A stretch of 64,000 nucleotides of DNA from JAFGSI01 sp041287425 (lineage in GTDB: Bacteria; Chloroflexota; Anaerolineae; Anaerolineales; Villigracilaceae): assembly GCA_041287425.1 (NCBI GenBank), contig JBEULG010000040.1, positions 1 to 64,000 of the forward strand. The letters run 5' to 3'. Below the pieces are notes generated by a model. It did not search any database. It had not been told where the DNA came from and was given only the letters and a program-made list of their open reading frames with translations. This document shows positions 50,254 through 61,197 of this stretch, piece after piece (positions within the stretch are counted from its first letter, which is position 1; each line of letters begins with the position of its first letter). The position numbers and the translations under genes were made by a program.

Positions 50254-51588
50254 TCAAGCCGGGGACGGCAGCCGGAGCGCCTCCCGGCCTTGCAGCCAGA
50301 TCGCACCCAAACCGAACAGGACGACGAACAGCCCGACCAGCCAGCCGACGCCGGGGAGTTTGACCGCCAGGGTCAGCAGCACGACCCCGACCAGCATCGG
50401 CCAGATGCGGTGTTCGCCCAGACCGGGTTTGACGGCGTTCAGAATCAACCGCCCGATGAGCGTGCCGATGACGAGGTAGGTCAGCCAGGCGCTGACCAGG
50501 ACGAAGGCGATGACCAGTTCGACCATCAGCAGGAAGCCGATCAGCGCCGAGGCGGCGGCCAAACCGCTCAGGGTCAGGCTTGCAAAGAGCAGGGTCAGCA
50601 GGAAGACGGCCAGCAGAATCACCAGCAGGGCAAACCAGAAGGCGGCGCCGGCAACCAGGCCCCAACCCAGGCTGGGCAGCGGACGGGTCTCGATTTTCCG
50701 GCCCAGGCCGGGGACGAAGCCGGGGGCCAGCCAGGCCAGCAGCAGGCCGATGAGAATCAGGGTTATGCTGCGGCGCAGCAGTTCCAGGAACCAGACTCCC
50801 ACTTTTTCAGCGGCGGTTCTGGGTTCCCGCTCGCCGCGGAAGGGATTCCCATCTTGTTCAGCCAGCCTCGGGGGAGTGCGGGTCACCGTCCCGTTCACCA
50901 CGCCGGAGGGGATGTCCAGGTCGGCAGATTGGACGTAATTCAAGTCACCGGCGATGCGCGCCTGAGGGGAGAGTGTCAGCCCCGGCCCCACGATGGGGGC
51001 GGCGATGCCCGCCTCAGGCATCGGGGGGAGATAGTTGTATTCCTGAGAGGCTTCACCGACATAGGCTTCCACATCGCCGCCAATCGTGCCGCGCACTTCC
51101 AGGCCGTTGGCGCCGATTTTGACGTTGCCGCCGACCTCGCCGGCCAGCAAGGCTTGGGTACCGCCGCCCATCAAGTCGCCGGCGATGACCGAACCGGGCC
51201 GCGTTTCGAGCGAACTGCAGGCGCTCATCAGGTCGTCGCCGATTCGGCCCTCAGCGCCGACGAAGATGACCGCCCCGGCGGCGCGCACATCGTCTGCGAT
51301 TTGGCCGTTGATGATGACGGTCTGGGCGGCGGCCATCAGATCGCCCTCGACCGTGCCGTTGACGGTGACCAGGCTGGCAAAGACCACCAGGTCGCCCTGG
51401 ATGGTGCCGTCCAGGGTGAATGTATCGGCAAAGACGTACAGGTCGTCGGCCACGACTTCATCGGCGGCGATGACGATATGGTCCCCCTGACGGCTCTCGG
51501 CAGCCGAGACCGGCGCGGCGAAGGTCAGCGCCAGCAGGGCCGTCAACAGCAGGCCCGATAGAATCTTGACGAGGTGAATGCGAGTCAT
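50254..51588 (-). CDS. Exported bactofilin-like (polymer-forming) membrane protein
   Basis: 444 residues. A signal peptide, about 1-29 (LLLTALLALTFAAPVSAAES), is followed by a right-handed beta-helix-like repeat region, about 36-235, with units such as GTIQGDLVVFASLVTVNGTV and GQIADDVRAAGAVIFVG. These repeats look like bactofilin. From about residue 275 come four to six hydrophobic helices (LILIGLLLAWLAPGF, WFALLVILLAVFLLTLLF). Usual bactofilins are cytoplasmic and lack a signal; this one would place the repeats outside the membrane. AAAGGAGGCATT lies before the ATG. Function unknown; a surface scaffold is a guess. Confidence 0.75.
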   Translation of the reverse strand: MTRIHLVKILSGLLLTALLALTFAAPVSAAESRQGDHIVIAADEVVADDLYVFADTFTLDGTIQGDLVVFASLVTVNGTVEGDLMAAAQTVIINGQIADDVRAAGAVIFVGAEGRIGDDLMSACSSLETRPGSVIAGDLMGGGTQALLAGEVGGNVKIGANGLEVRGTIGGDVEAYVGEASQEYNYLPPMPEAGIAAPIVGPGLTLSPQARIAGDLNYVQSADLDIPSGVVNGTVTRTPPRLAEQDGNPFRGEREPRTAAEKVGVWFLELLRRSITLILIGLLLAWLAPGFVPGLGRKIETRPLPSLGWGLVAGAAFWFALLVILLAVFLLTLLFASLTLSGLAAASALIGFLLMVELVIAFVLVSAWLTYLVIGTLIGRLILNAVKPGLGEHRIWPMLVGVVLLTLAVKLPGVGWLVGLFVVLFGLGAIWLQGREALRLPSPA

Positions 51589-51605
51589 GAATGCCTCCTT
51601 TACGC

Positions 51606-51635
51606 ATGCTTGAATTCAAAATTTCATTCAAGCAT
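51606..51635. repeat. Inverted repeat before the bactofilin-like gene
   Basis: Perfect 10-bp arms ATGCTTGAAT (51606-51615) and ATTCAAGCAT (51626-51635), 10-nt spacer. It lies 18 nt upstream of the minus-strand start at 51588 and may be an operator or part of a terminator. Confidence 0.5.
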
Positions 51636-51642
51636 ACGTTGA

Positions 51643-51659
51643 AAACGCCGCTGGCGTTT
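51643..51659 (-). terminator. Terminator of the methyltransferase gene
   Basis: Stem AAACGCC (51643-51649) with GGCGTTT (51653-51659), 3-nt loop; read on the minus strand the right arm runs into TTTTC. Confidence 0.5.
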
Positions 51660-51698
51660 CACGAACATCCAGCGGCGGGAAGGAGAATCGGGGAGAAC

Positions 51699-52325
51699 TC
51701 AGGGCTTGTAGTAGACGGCTGTGTCGAAGACGCCGTTGCTCGACCAGAAGACTTTCCAGCCGGCCAGCCGCTCGGCGACTTGCTGCCAGCCGGGGCCGGC
51801 CGGGCCGTCTTCCGGGCGGCGCGAATGGGGGGCGCGGGAGGTCGAGGGCAGATAACGGTTGACGTTGTCGATGACCACGAACCCGCCCCGCCGCAATTTG
51901 GGCAAGACGGCCAGGACGCACAGGTCGCGGTAGATGCCGTCCACCAGGGCGAAGTCCAGTTCGCCATCTGGGATGAGGTCGGTGATGCGCACGTAGGCCG
52001 GCAGTGCGGGGGAATCTGGGGATTCAGGCGGGATAAGATGGTAATCCACGTTGCCGATTTCGTAATAGGCCAGGTTTTGCTTGATTTTTTCGTACCAGCG
52101 CGGGTCGTGTTCGACGCTGATCAGCCGTCCGACGCGGCGCGCCAGCCAGAGGGTGCTGCGTCCGGAGCCGAATTCGAGGCCCCAGAATGAGCGTTCTAGC
52201 GAGCCGTCCAGCAGGCGGATGGCGAGGGGCGTCAGCCAGGGGTCGGCGGGGTGCAGTTTCTGATAGAGCAGGTTGGCGGCCCGGTCGAAGAGGTAGCGAG
52301 GGGTCCAGTGTTTGCGCATAGACAT
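51699..52325 (-). CDS. Class I SAM-dependent methyltransferase
   Basis: 208 residues. Motif I is GLEFGSGRSTLWLARRVGRL, followed by the acidic strand end SVEHDPRWYEKIKQNL, and later DFALVDGIYRDLCVLAVLP with GGFVVIDNVNRYL. The layout is like the small-molecule or sugar methyltransferase group. Substrate unknown. The SDR gene ends 3 nt before the start, so the two are probably one transcript. Confidence 0.82.
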   Translation of the reverse strand: MSMRKHWTPRYLFDRAANLLYQKLHPADPWLTPLAIRLLDGSLERSFWGLEFGSGRSTLWLARRVGRLISVEHDPRWYEKIKQNLAYYEIGNVDYHLIPPESPDSPALPAYVRITDLIPDGELDFALVDGIYRDLCVLAVLPKLRRGGFVVIDNVNRYLPSTSRAPHSRRPEDGPAGPGWQQVAERLAGWKVFWSSNGVFDTAVYYKP

Positions 52326-52328
52326 AGT

Positions 52329-53120
52329 TCAGAGCGTGCCTTTGTACATGCCTCCATCCACCGTCAGCATGACGCCGGTGATGTACGAGGCGGCGGGCGA
52401 GAGCAGGAAGACAGCCGCGTTGGCGAACTCCTCCGGCTTGCCCATCCGGCCGAGCGGGCTGTCTTTGGACTGCCTGGCGATTTCCTCCTCGAGGCTGGTG
52501 CCGTTTTGCTGGGCGCGGAAGGTCATCAGTTCGACGACCCGTTCGGTCTCGGTCCAGGCGGGCAGGATGGAGTTGAAGCGGATGCCCTCACGGCCCAGTT
52601 CGAGCGCCAGGCTTTTGGTCAGGCCGACGGTGGCGGCGCGCACGGAGTTGGAAAGCACCAGGTTGGGGATGGGCTGTTTGACCGAGTAGGAGGTGACGGT
52701 CAGCACGCTGGCGGCTGGCGAGCGGCGCAGGTAGGGCAGGGCGGCCCGAATCAGGCGCACGTGACTCATGAAAGAGAGTTCGATGGCTTTCTGCCAGGCG
52801 GCTTCGTCGAACGACTCAAAGGTCCCGGCCGGCGGCCCGCCAGCGTTGGTGACGAGCAGGTCCAACCCGCCGAGGGCGCGCGCCGCCTCCTCGACCAGCC
52901 GTGCCGGGAGGTCCGCATCGGTCACGTCGCCGGCCAGACCGATGACCTGGGCGCCGGTTTCCTCGTGGATTTTTTGCGCCGCGGCCGCGATCTTGTCCGC
53001 CTCACGGCTGTTGACGGCCACCCGGCAGCCTTCGCGGGCCAGGCCGAGGGCCACCGCGTAGCCCAGTCCGCGCGAGGCGCCGGTGACGAGGGCGCGTCGG
53101 TCTTTGAGATTAAGGTCCAT
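52329..53120 (-). CDS. Short-chain dehydrogenase/reductase family protein lacking the YxxxK pair
   Basis: 263 residues from ATG 53120, which follows GGAGGAATTC. The NAD(P) loop is VTGASRGLGYAVALGLA, then NAGGPPAGTFESFD. The catalytic place reads VLSNSVRAATVGLTKSLALE, where the usual Tyr and Lys of YxxxK are Ser and Arg; the preceding Ser (TVTSYSV) is present. The C-terminus FLLSPAASYITGVMLTVDGG is canonical. It probably binds a dinucleotide but may not catalyse normal reduction, or uses another residue. A divergent SDR branch with this feature exists to my knowledge. Confidence 0.85.
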   Translation of the reverse strand: MDLNLKDRRALVTGASRGLGYAVALGLAREGCRVAVNSREADKIAAAAQKIHEETGAQVIGLAGDVTDADLPARLVEEAARALGGLDLLVTNAGGPPAGTFESFDEAAWQKAIELSFMSHVRLIRAALPYLRRSPAASVLTVTSYSVKQPIPNLVLSNSVRAATVGLTKSLALELGREGIRFNSILPAWTETERVVELMTFRAQQNGTSLEEEIARQSKDSPLGRMGKPEEFANAAVFLLSPAASYITGVMLTVDGGMYKGTL

Positions 53121-53172
53121 GAATTCCTCCAAAACAAGGTTTCGGGTTAAAGGGCAAGGAAGAGCAGAAACC

Positions 53173-53454
53173 TCAGATCACTTCAATCTTCGAATCCAGC
53201 ACATCGCCGTCCGTCCAATGCGCCTCAGTCCACTTGCAGATGGTCTCCAATGCGGCCTGCAGATGGGCGGCGTTGTTGCTGACCATCCCGCAGGCGATGA
53301 CGGCCTCCTGCCAGCGGTCGTGCAAATCCATCTCGGCGGCAGAGACGTTGAACTCGCGATGCAGGCGGTGCAGCAAGGGCTTGATCCGGCCGCGCTTTTC
53401 CTTCAGCGAGGCGCAGCCAGGAAGACGAAGGCGCAAAGTGAGCAGACCGATCAT
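53173..53454 (-). CDS. DUF503 family protein (YlxP-like)
   Basis: 93 residues. It matches the DUF503 pattern: LLTLRLRLPGCASLKEKRGR, LHREFNVSAAEMDLHDRWQEA, then IACGMVSNNAAHLQAAL. These small ferredoxin-like proteins often accompany ribosome-binding factor or translation genes. Biochemical role unknown. It is divergent from folC, 47 nt apart. Confidence 0.85.
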   Translation of the reverse strand: MIGLLTLRLRLPGCASLKEKRGRIKPLLHRLHREFNVSAAEMDLHDRWQEAVIACGMVSNNAAHLQAALETICKWTEAHWTDGDVLDSKIEVI

Positions 53455-53462
53455 GAAATGTG

Positions 53463-53491
53463 TTTACGATTTTCGCATTCCCATTTACAAT
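53463..53491 (+). promoter_or_regulatory. Promoter of folC
   Basis: TTTACG (53463-53468), 17-nt spacer, TACAAT (53486-53491). The ATG at 53502 is only 10 nt beyond, so the leader is nearly absent. Confidence 0.6.
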
Positions 53492-53501
53492 CCGTACCGA
53501 T

Positions 53502-54827
53502 ATGGAAACTGAAGAGGCTTACAACCGGACGCTCGATTACCTGTATTCCTTCGTTGATTATAGCCTGAAAAAGGCTTCCGAACTGGCCCGGGCGCACTTC
53601 GACCTGGCGCGCATGTTCGCCCTGCTCGAAGAATTGGGCAATCCCCAGCGCGCCTATCCCATCATCCACGTGGCCGGGACGAAGGGCAAAGGTTCCACCT
53701 GCGCCCTGACTGCCGCCGCCCTGATGGCCGCCGGCTACCGCACCGGGCTTTACACCTCGCCGCATTTGCAAGATTTCGTCGAACGGATTCAGGTGAACGG
53801 CCAGCCAATCAGCCACGCCGGGCTGGTGGCGCTGGTTGAGCAAATCCGGCCGGCGGTGGCGAAGATTCCTGCTCTGACCACCTTCGAGATTACTACCGCC
53901 CTGGGCTTTCTGTACTTTGCCCAGCAAAACGTGGACGCGGCGGTGATCGAAGTTGGGCTGGGAGGGCGGCTGGATGCCACCAACGTCGTCGTTCCGCGCG
54001 TCAGCGTCATCACCTCGCTTTCCTATGACCACATGGCTGTGCTGGGCAACACTCTGACGCAAATCGCCGGCGAAAAGGCCGGCATCATCAAGCCGGGTGT
54101 GCCGGTCGTCTCTGCCCCACAACAGGACGAGGCCCTGGCCGTGCTGGAGAGGGTCGCGGCGGAGCGCGGCGCGCCGCTCCTCCTTGTCGGGCGGGAGGTC
54201 ACCTTTGCGGCAGGTGAACATTCCCTCGATGGTCAGACGCTCTCTATCGTCAGCCGTTCCTCCAAAGACGCGCAGCCGCTTTCTCTGCGCATTCCCTTAC
54301 TGGGCGCCCATCAGGTGGTCAATGCGGCCACGGCTTACGCCGCCCTGCAGGCCTCCGGCCTGTCCATCGGCGACGATGCCATTCGCCGCGGATTTGCCTC
54401 GGTGCAATGGCCGTGCCGCTTCGAAATTGTCCGCCGCGAACCGCCAGTTGTGTTAGACTCGGCCCATAATGCCGATTCGTTCGAGAAACTCGCCCAGACC
54501 CTCGACCAGGTTTTCCCCGGCTGGCCGGTGACGCTCATCTTCGGCGTTTCGGAGGATAAGGATGTGAGTGCCATGTTGGGCGCCCTCGGCAAGCGGCTTG
54601 CCTTTGTGGCCGCTACCCGCGCCGCCCATCCACGCGCCCTCGAACCGCAGAAAATTGTGGCTCTGGCGCATTCTCTGGGCATTCCGGGCGAGGTAGTCGA
54701 ACCGGTCGAGGCCGCCCTCGAACGGGCGCTGGAACAGGCCGGAGAAAACTGCCTGGTCCTCTCGGCGGGCAGCATGTTCGTCACTGCTGAGGTCAAGACG
54801 GCCTGGCAGAAACTTACACGCGTTTGA
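53502..54827 (+). CDS. folC: Bifunctional folylpolyglutamate synthase / dihydrofolate synthase
   Basis: 441 residues, Mur-ligase type. The P-loop is HVAGTKGKGSTCALTAAALM, the omega loop LYTSPHLQDFVERIQVNG, and later VIEVGLGGRLDATNVV. The C-terminal domain has VVLDSAHNADSFEKLAQTL and LIFGVSEDKDVSAML. It adds glutamate to dihydropteroate and to folates. The start METEEAYNRTLDYLYSFVDY is the normal family start. Behind it lies a MITE-like element and then lon. Confidence 0.94.
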   Translation: METEEAYNRTLDYLYSFVDYSLKKASELARAHFDLARMFALLEELGNPQRAYPIIHVAGTKGKGSTCALTAAALMAAGYRTGLYTSPHLQDFVERIQVNGQPISHAGLVALVEQIRPAVAKIPALTTFEITTALGFLYFAQQNVDAAVIEVGLGGRLDATNVVVPRVSVITSLSYDHMAVLGNTLTQIAGEKAGIIKPGVPVVSAPQQDEALAVLERVAAERGAPLLLVGREVTFAAGEHSLDGQTLSIVSRSSKDAQPLSLRIPLLGAHQVVNAATAYAALQASGLSIGDDAIRRGFASVQWPCRFEIVRREPPVVLDSAHNADSFEKLAQTLDQVFPGWPVTLIFGVSEDKDVSAMLGALGKRLAFVAATRAAHPRALEPQKIVALAHSLGIPGEVVEPVEAALERALEQAGENCLVLSAGSMFVTAEVKTAWQKLTRV

Positions 54828-54835
54828 ACGCGGTC

Positions 54836-54971
54836 AGGATTTACGCAAAATGACATTTACTTCACCGCCAGGGCGCCAAAACGCCAAAGTTTTACAGAGT
54901 TCGCCAAGTGTGCTTGGCGTCTTGATACTTAGCGTTCTCTGTGTCTTGGCGGTTCGTCCTGCGTAAGTCCT
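54836..54971. repeat. 136-bp MITE-like element, copy 2
   Basis: Inverted relative to 5196-5328. Ends AGGATTTAC (54836-54844) and GTAAGTCCT (54963-54971). Inner parts shared with copy 1 include CAGGACGAACCGCCAAGA and ATCAAGACGCCAA, read on the other strand. Confidence 0.75.
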
Positions 54972-54996
54972 AACGGTGTTCGAACGTGGAGGCAGG

Positions 54997-57483
<2,487 letters not shown>

Positions 57484-57509
57484 ATAACCGTCGCTGCAGG
57501 AATACTGCC

Positions 57510-58319
57510 ATGAAGTCGAAACTCGCCAATCAGGTCGTTCTCATCACCGGCGCTTCGTCTGGCTTCGGGGCCGATTCGGCGCGGCTGTTTGCCCGGCGCG
57601 GCGCCCGCCTCGTCCTGGCCGCCCGCCGCGTCGACCGTCTGCAGGCGTTGGCGGAAGAAATTCGGGCGTCCGGCGGCGAGGCCCTGGTCGCGCCGGTGGA
57701 TGTCAGCCGGCGGGCCGAGGTCGAAACGATGGTCCAGACCGTGCTGGAGGTTTACGGTCAGATAGACATTCTCTTCAACAACGCCGGTTTCGGCCGCCTC
57801 GACTGGCTGGAAAACCTGGAGCCGGAGCGAGATATCGAGACGCAAATTGCCGTCAACCTGACCGGCCTGATTCTGGTCACGCGCGCCGTTCTGCCGCACA
57901 TGCTGGCGCGCCGTTCGGGCCACATCATCCATATGTCGTCGGTGGCCGGTTACATCGCCGCGCCGCTCTATTCTATTTACGCCGCTACCAAGTACGGCGT
58001 GCGCGCCTTCACCGACGCCCTGCGGCGCGAGGTGGCGCCGTTTGGCGTCAAAGTCTCCGGCATTTACCCCGGCCCGGCGGCCACCGAGTTTGGCCAGCAC
58101 AGCGGGCATGCGCTCAAGGAACTCAAGACGCCCGCCTTCCTGCGCATGTCCTCCGAAGCCGTCGCCCGCCGCGTCGTCTGGCTGGCGGCGCACCCGCGCC
58201 GGTCGGTGATTTTGCCCTGGTACTATCGCATGGTCTTTTTCTTCGACGCCCTCGCCCCGGCGCTGGTGGACCGGGTCATCGAGACCGCCTTCGTCCGGCG
58301 TTTCCACAGAGTGGGTTAA
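57510..58319 (+). CDS. Short-chain dehydrogenase/reductase
   Basis: 269 residues, classical SDR. Cofactor loop ITGASSGFGADSARLFARRG, NNAGFGRLDW, catalytic Ser in IIHMSSVAGYIAA and YAATKYGVRAF carrying Tyr and Lys. ARRVDRL after the second strand suggests NADP preference. A hydrophobic C-terminal part (LPWYYRMVFFFDALAPAL) may touch the membrane. Substrate unknown. It follows lon by 26 nt. Confidence 0.88.
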   Translation: MKSKLANQVVLITGASSGFGADSARLFARRGARLVLAARRVDRLQALAEEIRASGGEALVAPVDVSRRAEVETMVQTVLEVYGQIDILFNNAGFGRLDWLENLEPERDIETQIAVNLTGLILVTRAVLPHMLARRSGHIIHMSSVAGYIAAPLYSIYAATKYGVRAFTDALRREVAPFGVKVSGIYPGPAATEFGQHSGHALKELKTPAFLRMSSEAVARRVVWLAAHPRRSVILPWYYRMVFFFDALAPALVDRVIETAFVRRFHRVG

Positions 58320-58385
58320 TTGTGGCCGGTTAATCGGGACCCCCACACCGTTCACCATCCTCCATTTGACCACCAGGAGAATCCC

Positions 58386-59486
58386 ATGAACTCTTCCCGC
58401 CTCGCTGCCCTTTCCGCCTCGCTGCGGACCTCGGGCCTGGATGCCCTGGCGCTCAATCCCTGCCCCTCGCTGGTCTATCTGACCGGCCTGCACTTCCACC
58501 TGATGGAGCGGCCGGTGGTGGCCGTCTTCACCCCCGAGGCGCCGCCGGTCATCATCCTGCCGGAACTGGAAATGCTCAAGGTGGAAGGCCTGCCGCTGCG
58601 CGCCTTCCCTTACGGCGAAAATCCTGCCGGCTGGGAGGCCGTCTTCCGCGCTGCCCTCGGCTCGCTCGGCCTGGACGGTCGGCGCATCGGCGTCGAGCCG
58701 CGCGCCCTGCGCCTGCTGGAGTTCCGCTACCTGCAGGCCGCCGCCCCCGCCGCGGACTTCCCCGACGCCTCGGACGTGGTCAGCTGGCTGCGGGTCCGCA
58801 AAGACGCCAACGAGGTGGCCGCTATGCGCCGCGCCGTGCAGATTGCCCAGTCGGCCCTCGAGGCGGCCATTCCGCTCATCAAAATCGGCATGACCGAGAA
58901 GGAACTGGCCGCCGAACTGGTGATGCAACTCCTGCGGCACGGTTCGCAATCTGAGATGCCGTTCGCGCCCATCGTCTCCGCCGGGCCGAACGGGGCGAAC
59001 CCGCATGCTGTGCCGAGCGACCGTCCGCTCCAGCCCGGCGATTTGCTGGTGGTGGACTGGGGCGCGGCCTGCGACGGCTACATCTCTGACCTGACGCGCA
59101 CCTTCGCGGTGGGCGAGGTGGAGGCCGAATACGAGAACATTCACCGCATCGTGCAGGAGGCCAACGCCGCCGGGCGCGCCGCGGCCAGACCCGGCGTCCC
59201 CTGCGCGCATGTGGACATCGCCGCCCGGACGGTCATCGAACAGGCCGGCTACGGGCCGTATTTCACGCATCGCACCGGTCACGGCATCGGCATGGAGGGT
59301 CACGAAGAGCCGTACATGCGCGGCGACAATCTGCAGATTCTGGAGCCGGGCATGGCCTTCACCGTCGAGCCGGGCATCTACCTGCCGGGCCGCAACGGCG
59401 CGCGCATCGAGGATAACGTGGTCATCACCGAGAGCGGCGCGGACTGCCTGAGCGATATGCCGCGCCAACTGCGGGTAGTCGGGTAG
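58386..59486 (+). CDS. M24 family metallopeptidase (Xaa-Pro aminopeptidase type)
   Basis: 366 residues from ATG 58386, with CAGGAGAATCCC before it. The N-terminal creatinase-like domain covers about 1-125, then the pita-bread domain. Metal ligands are in VVDWGAACDGYISDLTRTF (two Asp), THRTGHGIGMEGHEEP (His), FTVEPGIYLPG (Glu) and ARIEDNVVITESG (Glu). It removes an N-terminal residue before proline from peptides and fits the peptide-uptake theme of the window. Confidence 0.92.
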   Translation: MNSSRLAALSASLRTSGLDALALNPCPSLVYLTGLHFHLMERPVVAVFTPEAPPVIILPELEMLKVEGLPLRAFPYGENPAGWEAVFRAALGSLGLDGRRIGVEPRALRLLEFRYLQAAAPAADFPDASDVVSWLRVRKDANEVAAMRRAVQIAQSALEAAIPLIKIGMTEKELAAELVMQLLRHGSQSEMPFAPIVSAGPNGANPHAVPSDRPLQPGDLLVVDWGAACDGYISDLTRTFAVGEVEAEYENIHRIVQEANAAGRAAARPGVPCAHVDIAARTVIEQAGYGPYFTHRTGHGIGMEGHEEPYMRGDNLQILEPGMAFTVEPGIYLPGRNGARIEDNVVITESGADCLSDMPRQLRVVG

Positions 59487-59529
59487 CGCGGATTTCACTC
59501 CGCCCGCCGGGGATTGGAAATTCCCGGGT

Positions 59530-59961
59530 TCAAGTGCTGTACTCAGACGAAGTGCGGCGTTGCTTGTCGCCTATACAACGCCAGACCTTCCCAACTCCGT
59601 CTTGTGTTTTTCCCTTTCCAAATAGGAGTAGAGAGACGAGGATCGTCCACAAATCAGCCTGCCGATAGCGCAAATATGCCTGCTGCGTTTCCCAGCGGGC
59701 GCCTGCGGCATAGTCGCCTTCCTTCCACTTCGCCATATCGAAGGCAGGTCTGGGCGGTTGGGAATGCCGCTCTTCCATCGCTTCCTTGTGCAAAATTTCA
59801 CCCTGAATCGCCTGGTAATATGCCGCCATCCGCGCCTGTGCCGCCTGCACCCAGTTCACCCATCCTCTCAACGCGCTGAAGCCTCGCGCGCAGAATGCTT
59901 GTTTCACTTGCTCCCGCTCATCCAAGTTCAGTATGGGACTTGCAGCGCGCTGAATTATCAA
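59530..59961 (-). CDS. Unrecognised protein, last gene of the accessory block
   Basis: 143 residues if the TTG at 59961 is used; this overlaps the upstream stop (TTGA), which suggests coupling. It is rich in Gln, Arg and aromatic residues (ARMAAYYQAIQGEILHKEAM, RWETQQAYLRYRQADLWTIL), with one hydrophobic patch (LWTILVSLLLFGKG) that could be a membrane-dipping helix. No family recognised. Base composition is lower in GC than the flanking lon-M24 region. Confidence 0.5.
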   Translation of the reverse strand: MIIQRAASPILNLDEREQVKQAFCARGFSALRGWVNWVQAAQARMAAYYQAIQGEILHKEAMEERHSQPPRPAFDMAKWKEGDYAAGARWETQQAYLRYRQADLWTILVSLLLFGKGKTQDGVGKVWRCIGDKQRRTSSEYST

Positions 59962-61181
59962 TCTTCTTTCATTACGGCATCCAACTCCGCCAGCATTTCA
60001 CGTTCTTCCCAATCTTGTTCATCCGACTCCCGAAAAGGCTCATCATGGTATAACTTCAACGCATAAGGATTTTTCTCAGGCAAAGATTCACTTCCTATAA
60101 TCGGAACACCTACACGCTCCGCAAGCAACAGACGGGCTCTATATAGAAGCCACTGAGAATCTATAGGTCTGCCGTTATGAAGTGGAGCAACAAGACAGCG
60201 AGACAAGATCATCTCTAACGTATCGTAAAACAACTTCAACACATATCTATCCCACGGATTCCAACGTACTTCGCCCATTACTTCCTTCACCGTCTTTCGC
60301 AAGTTCAAGATTGTTTTGCCATATTTCTGCCACATATACATCCCATATGTACGCCATACCCGTTCTCCATGAATGGCATCCTCATAGTAAGCCCTGTGAC
60401 CGAAACTATACCCAAGCGCTTTTGCAATTTTCATCTCGAATTCATACCAGTGCAGCATGTCTTTCACAGCCTCGTAGAGCAACGGCATGGCTTTGCTAAT
60501 CTCCTGCCAAACATACAACTTCCCTTCTTCTTCCCAACGCTGTTCTGTTCGGCGTAACAACCTTTCCATTCGCGGCAAATATTTCTTTTCCGCAAAGCGC
60601 GCGTCATAGGGGATTTCCTCAAGACGCTTTTGGATCCCAACCACGCCACTCTTATCGTAATCGGCTGTGAGAAGCGCCTTACCAAACAACTGTGCATCTC
60701 GGACGGCATTCCCTTGCTCGTCAAAGAGCATAAATCCGGTTATATGAGCCCAAGCCCGACGTTCCCACCACTTGTTGCTAAAGTAGTAGGCCACCATGAA
60801 GTAAATCTTCTCTTCAATGTGCAATTCGGCAGGATATAGAACCGATTCCCGCCGGTTCACGCGTAATCGCAGCATTGAGCGATTTAGCTGAGGATGCTTG
60901 CGCTTCACATACCGCTTGCGAAGTTGATGGTCATCATAAAAAAGCTCAGGAAAAACAAATATCCCCGTAAACATAAGCGCAGAAATCAGATAACCGAATA
61001 TCCGCACTTCCACCAAAATGGGAAAGCGGAGTACCAAAAAGAACAACCCCACGCAAGCCAGGACAAACGCGTTGAGCATCCAAAAAACGATCCTGGTATA
61101 ACGAATGCCATGTCCTCTTTTGGGAACAGGCATGGCTTTCAATCTGAGAAATTCCTGATAATACTCTTGCGCCGTTTTCAT
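59958..61181 (-). CDS. Unrecognised protein with two N-terminal membrane helices
   Basis: 407 residues from ATG 61181 (MKTAQEYYQEFLRLKAMPVP). Two helices lie at about 28-72 (VFWMLNAFVLACVGLFFLVL, VRIFGYLISALMFTGIFVF). A large soluble domain follows, rich in aromatic and charged residues (YYFSNKWWERRAWAHITGFM, KYLPRMERLLRRTEQRWEEE) with an acidic end. It starts 16 nt behind the modular surface protein and overlaps the next gene, so the three form an operon. Distinctly AT-richer than the core genes. No family recognised. Confidence 0.65.
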   Translation of the reverse strand: MKTAQEYYQEFLRLKAMPVPKRGHGIRYTRIVFWMLNAFVLACVGLFFLVLRFPILVEVRIFGYLISALMFTGIFVFPELFYDDHQLRKRYVKRKHPQLNRSMLRLRVNRRESVLYPAELHIEEKIYFMVAYYFSNKWWERRAWAHITGFMLFDEQGNAVRDAQLFGKALLTADYDKSGVVGIQKRLEEIPYDARFAEKKYLPRMERLLRRTEQRWEEEGKLYVWQEISKAMPLLYEAVKDMLHWYEFEMKIAKALGYSFGHRAYYEDAIHGERVWRTYGMYMWQKYGKTILNLRKTVKEVMGEVRWNPWDRYVLKLFYDTLEMILSRCLVAPLHNGRPIDSQWLLYRARLLLAERVGVPIIGSESLPEKNPYALKLYHDEPFRESDEQDWEEREMLAELDAVMKED

Positions 61182-61197
61182 GGCCGTCTCTATTCTC

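Noticed and set aside
59505..59545. A tRNA suggested by GGGTTCAAGT near 59527.
   Set aside because: The flanking bases cannot form a T-stem, and no acceptor or anticodon arm fits upstream.
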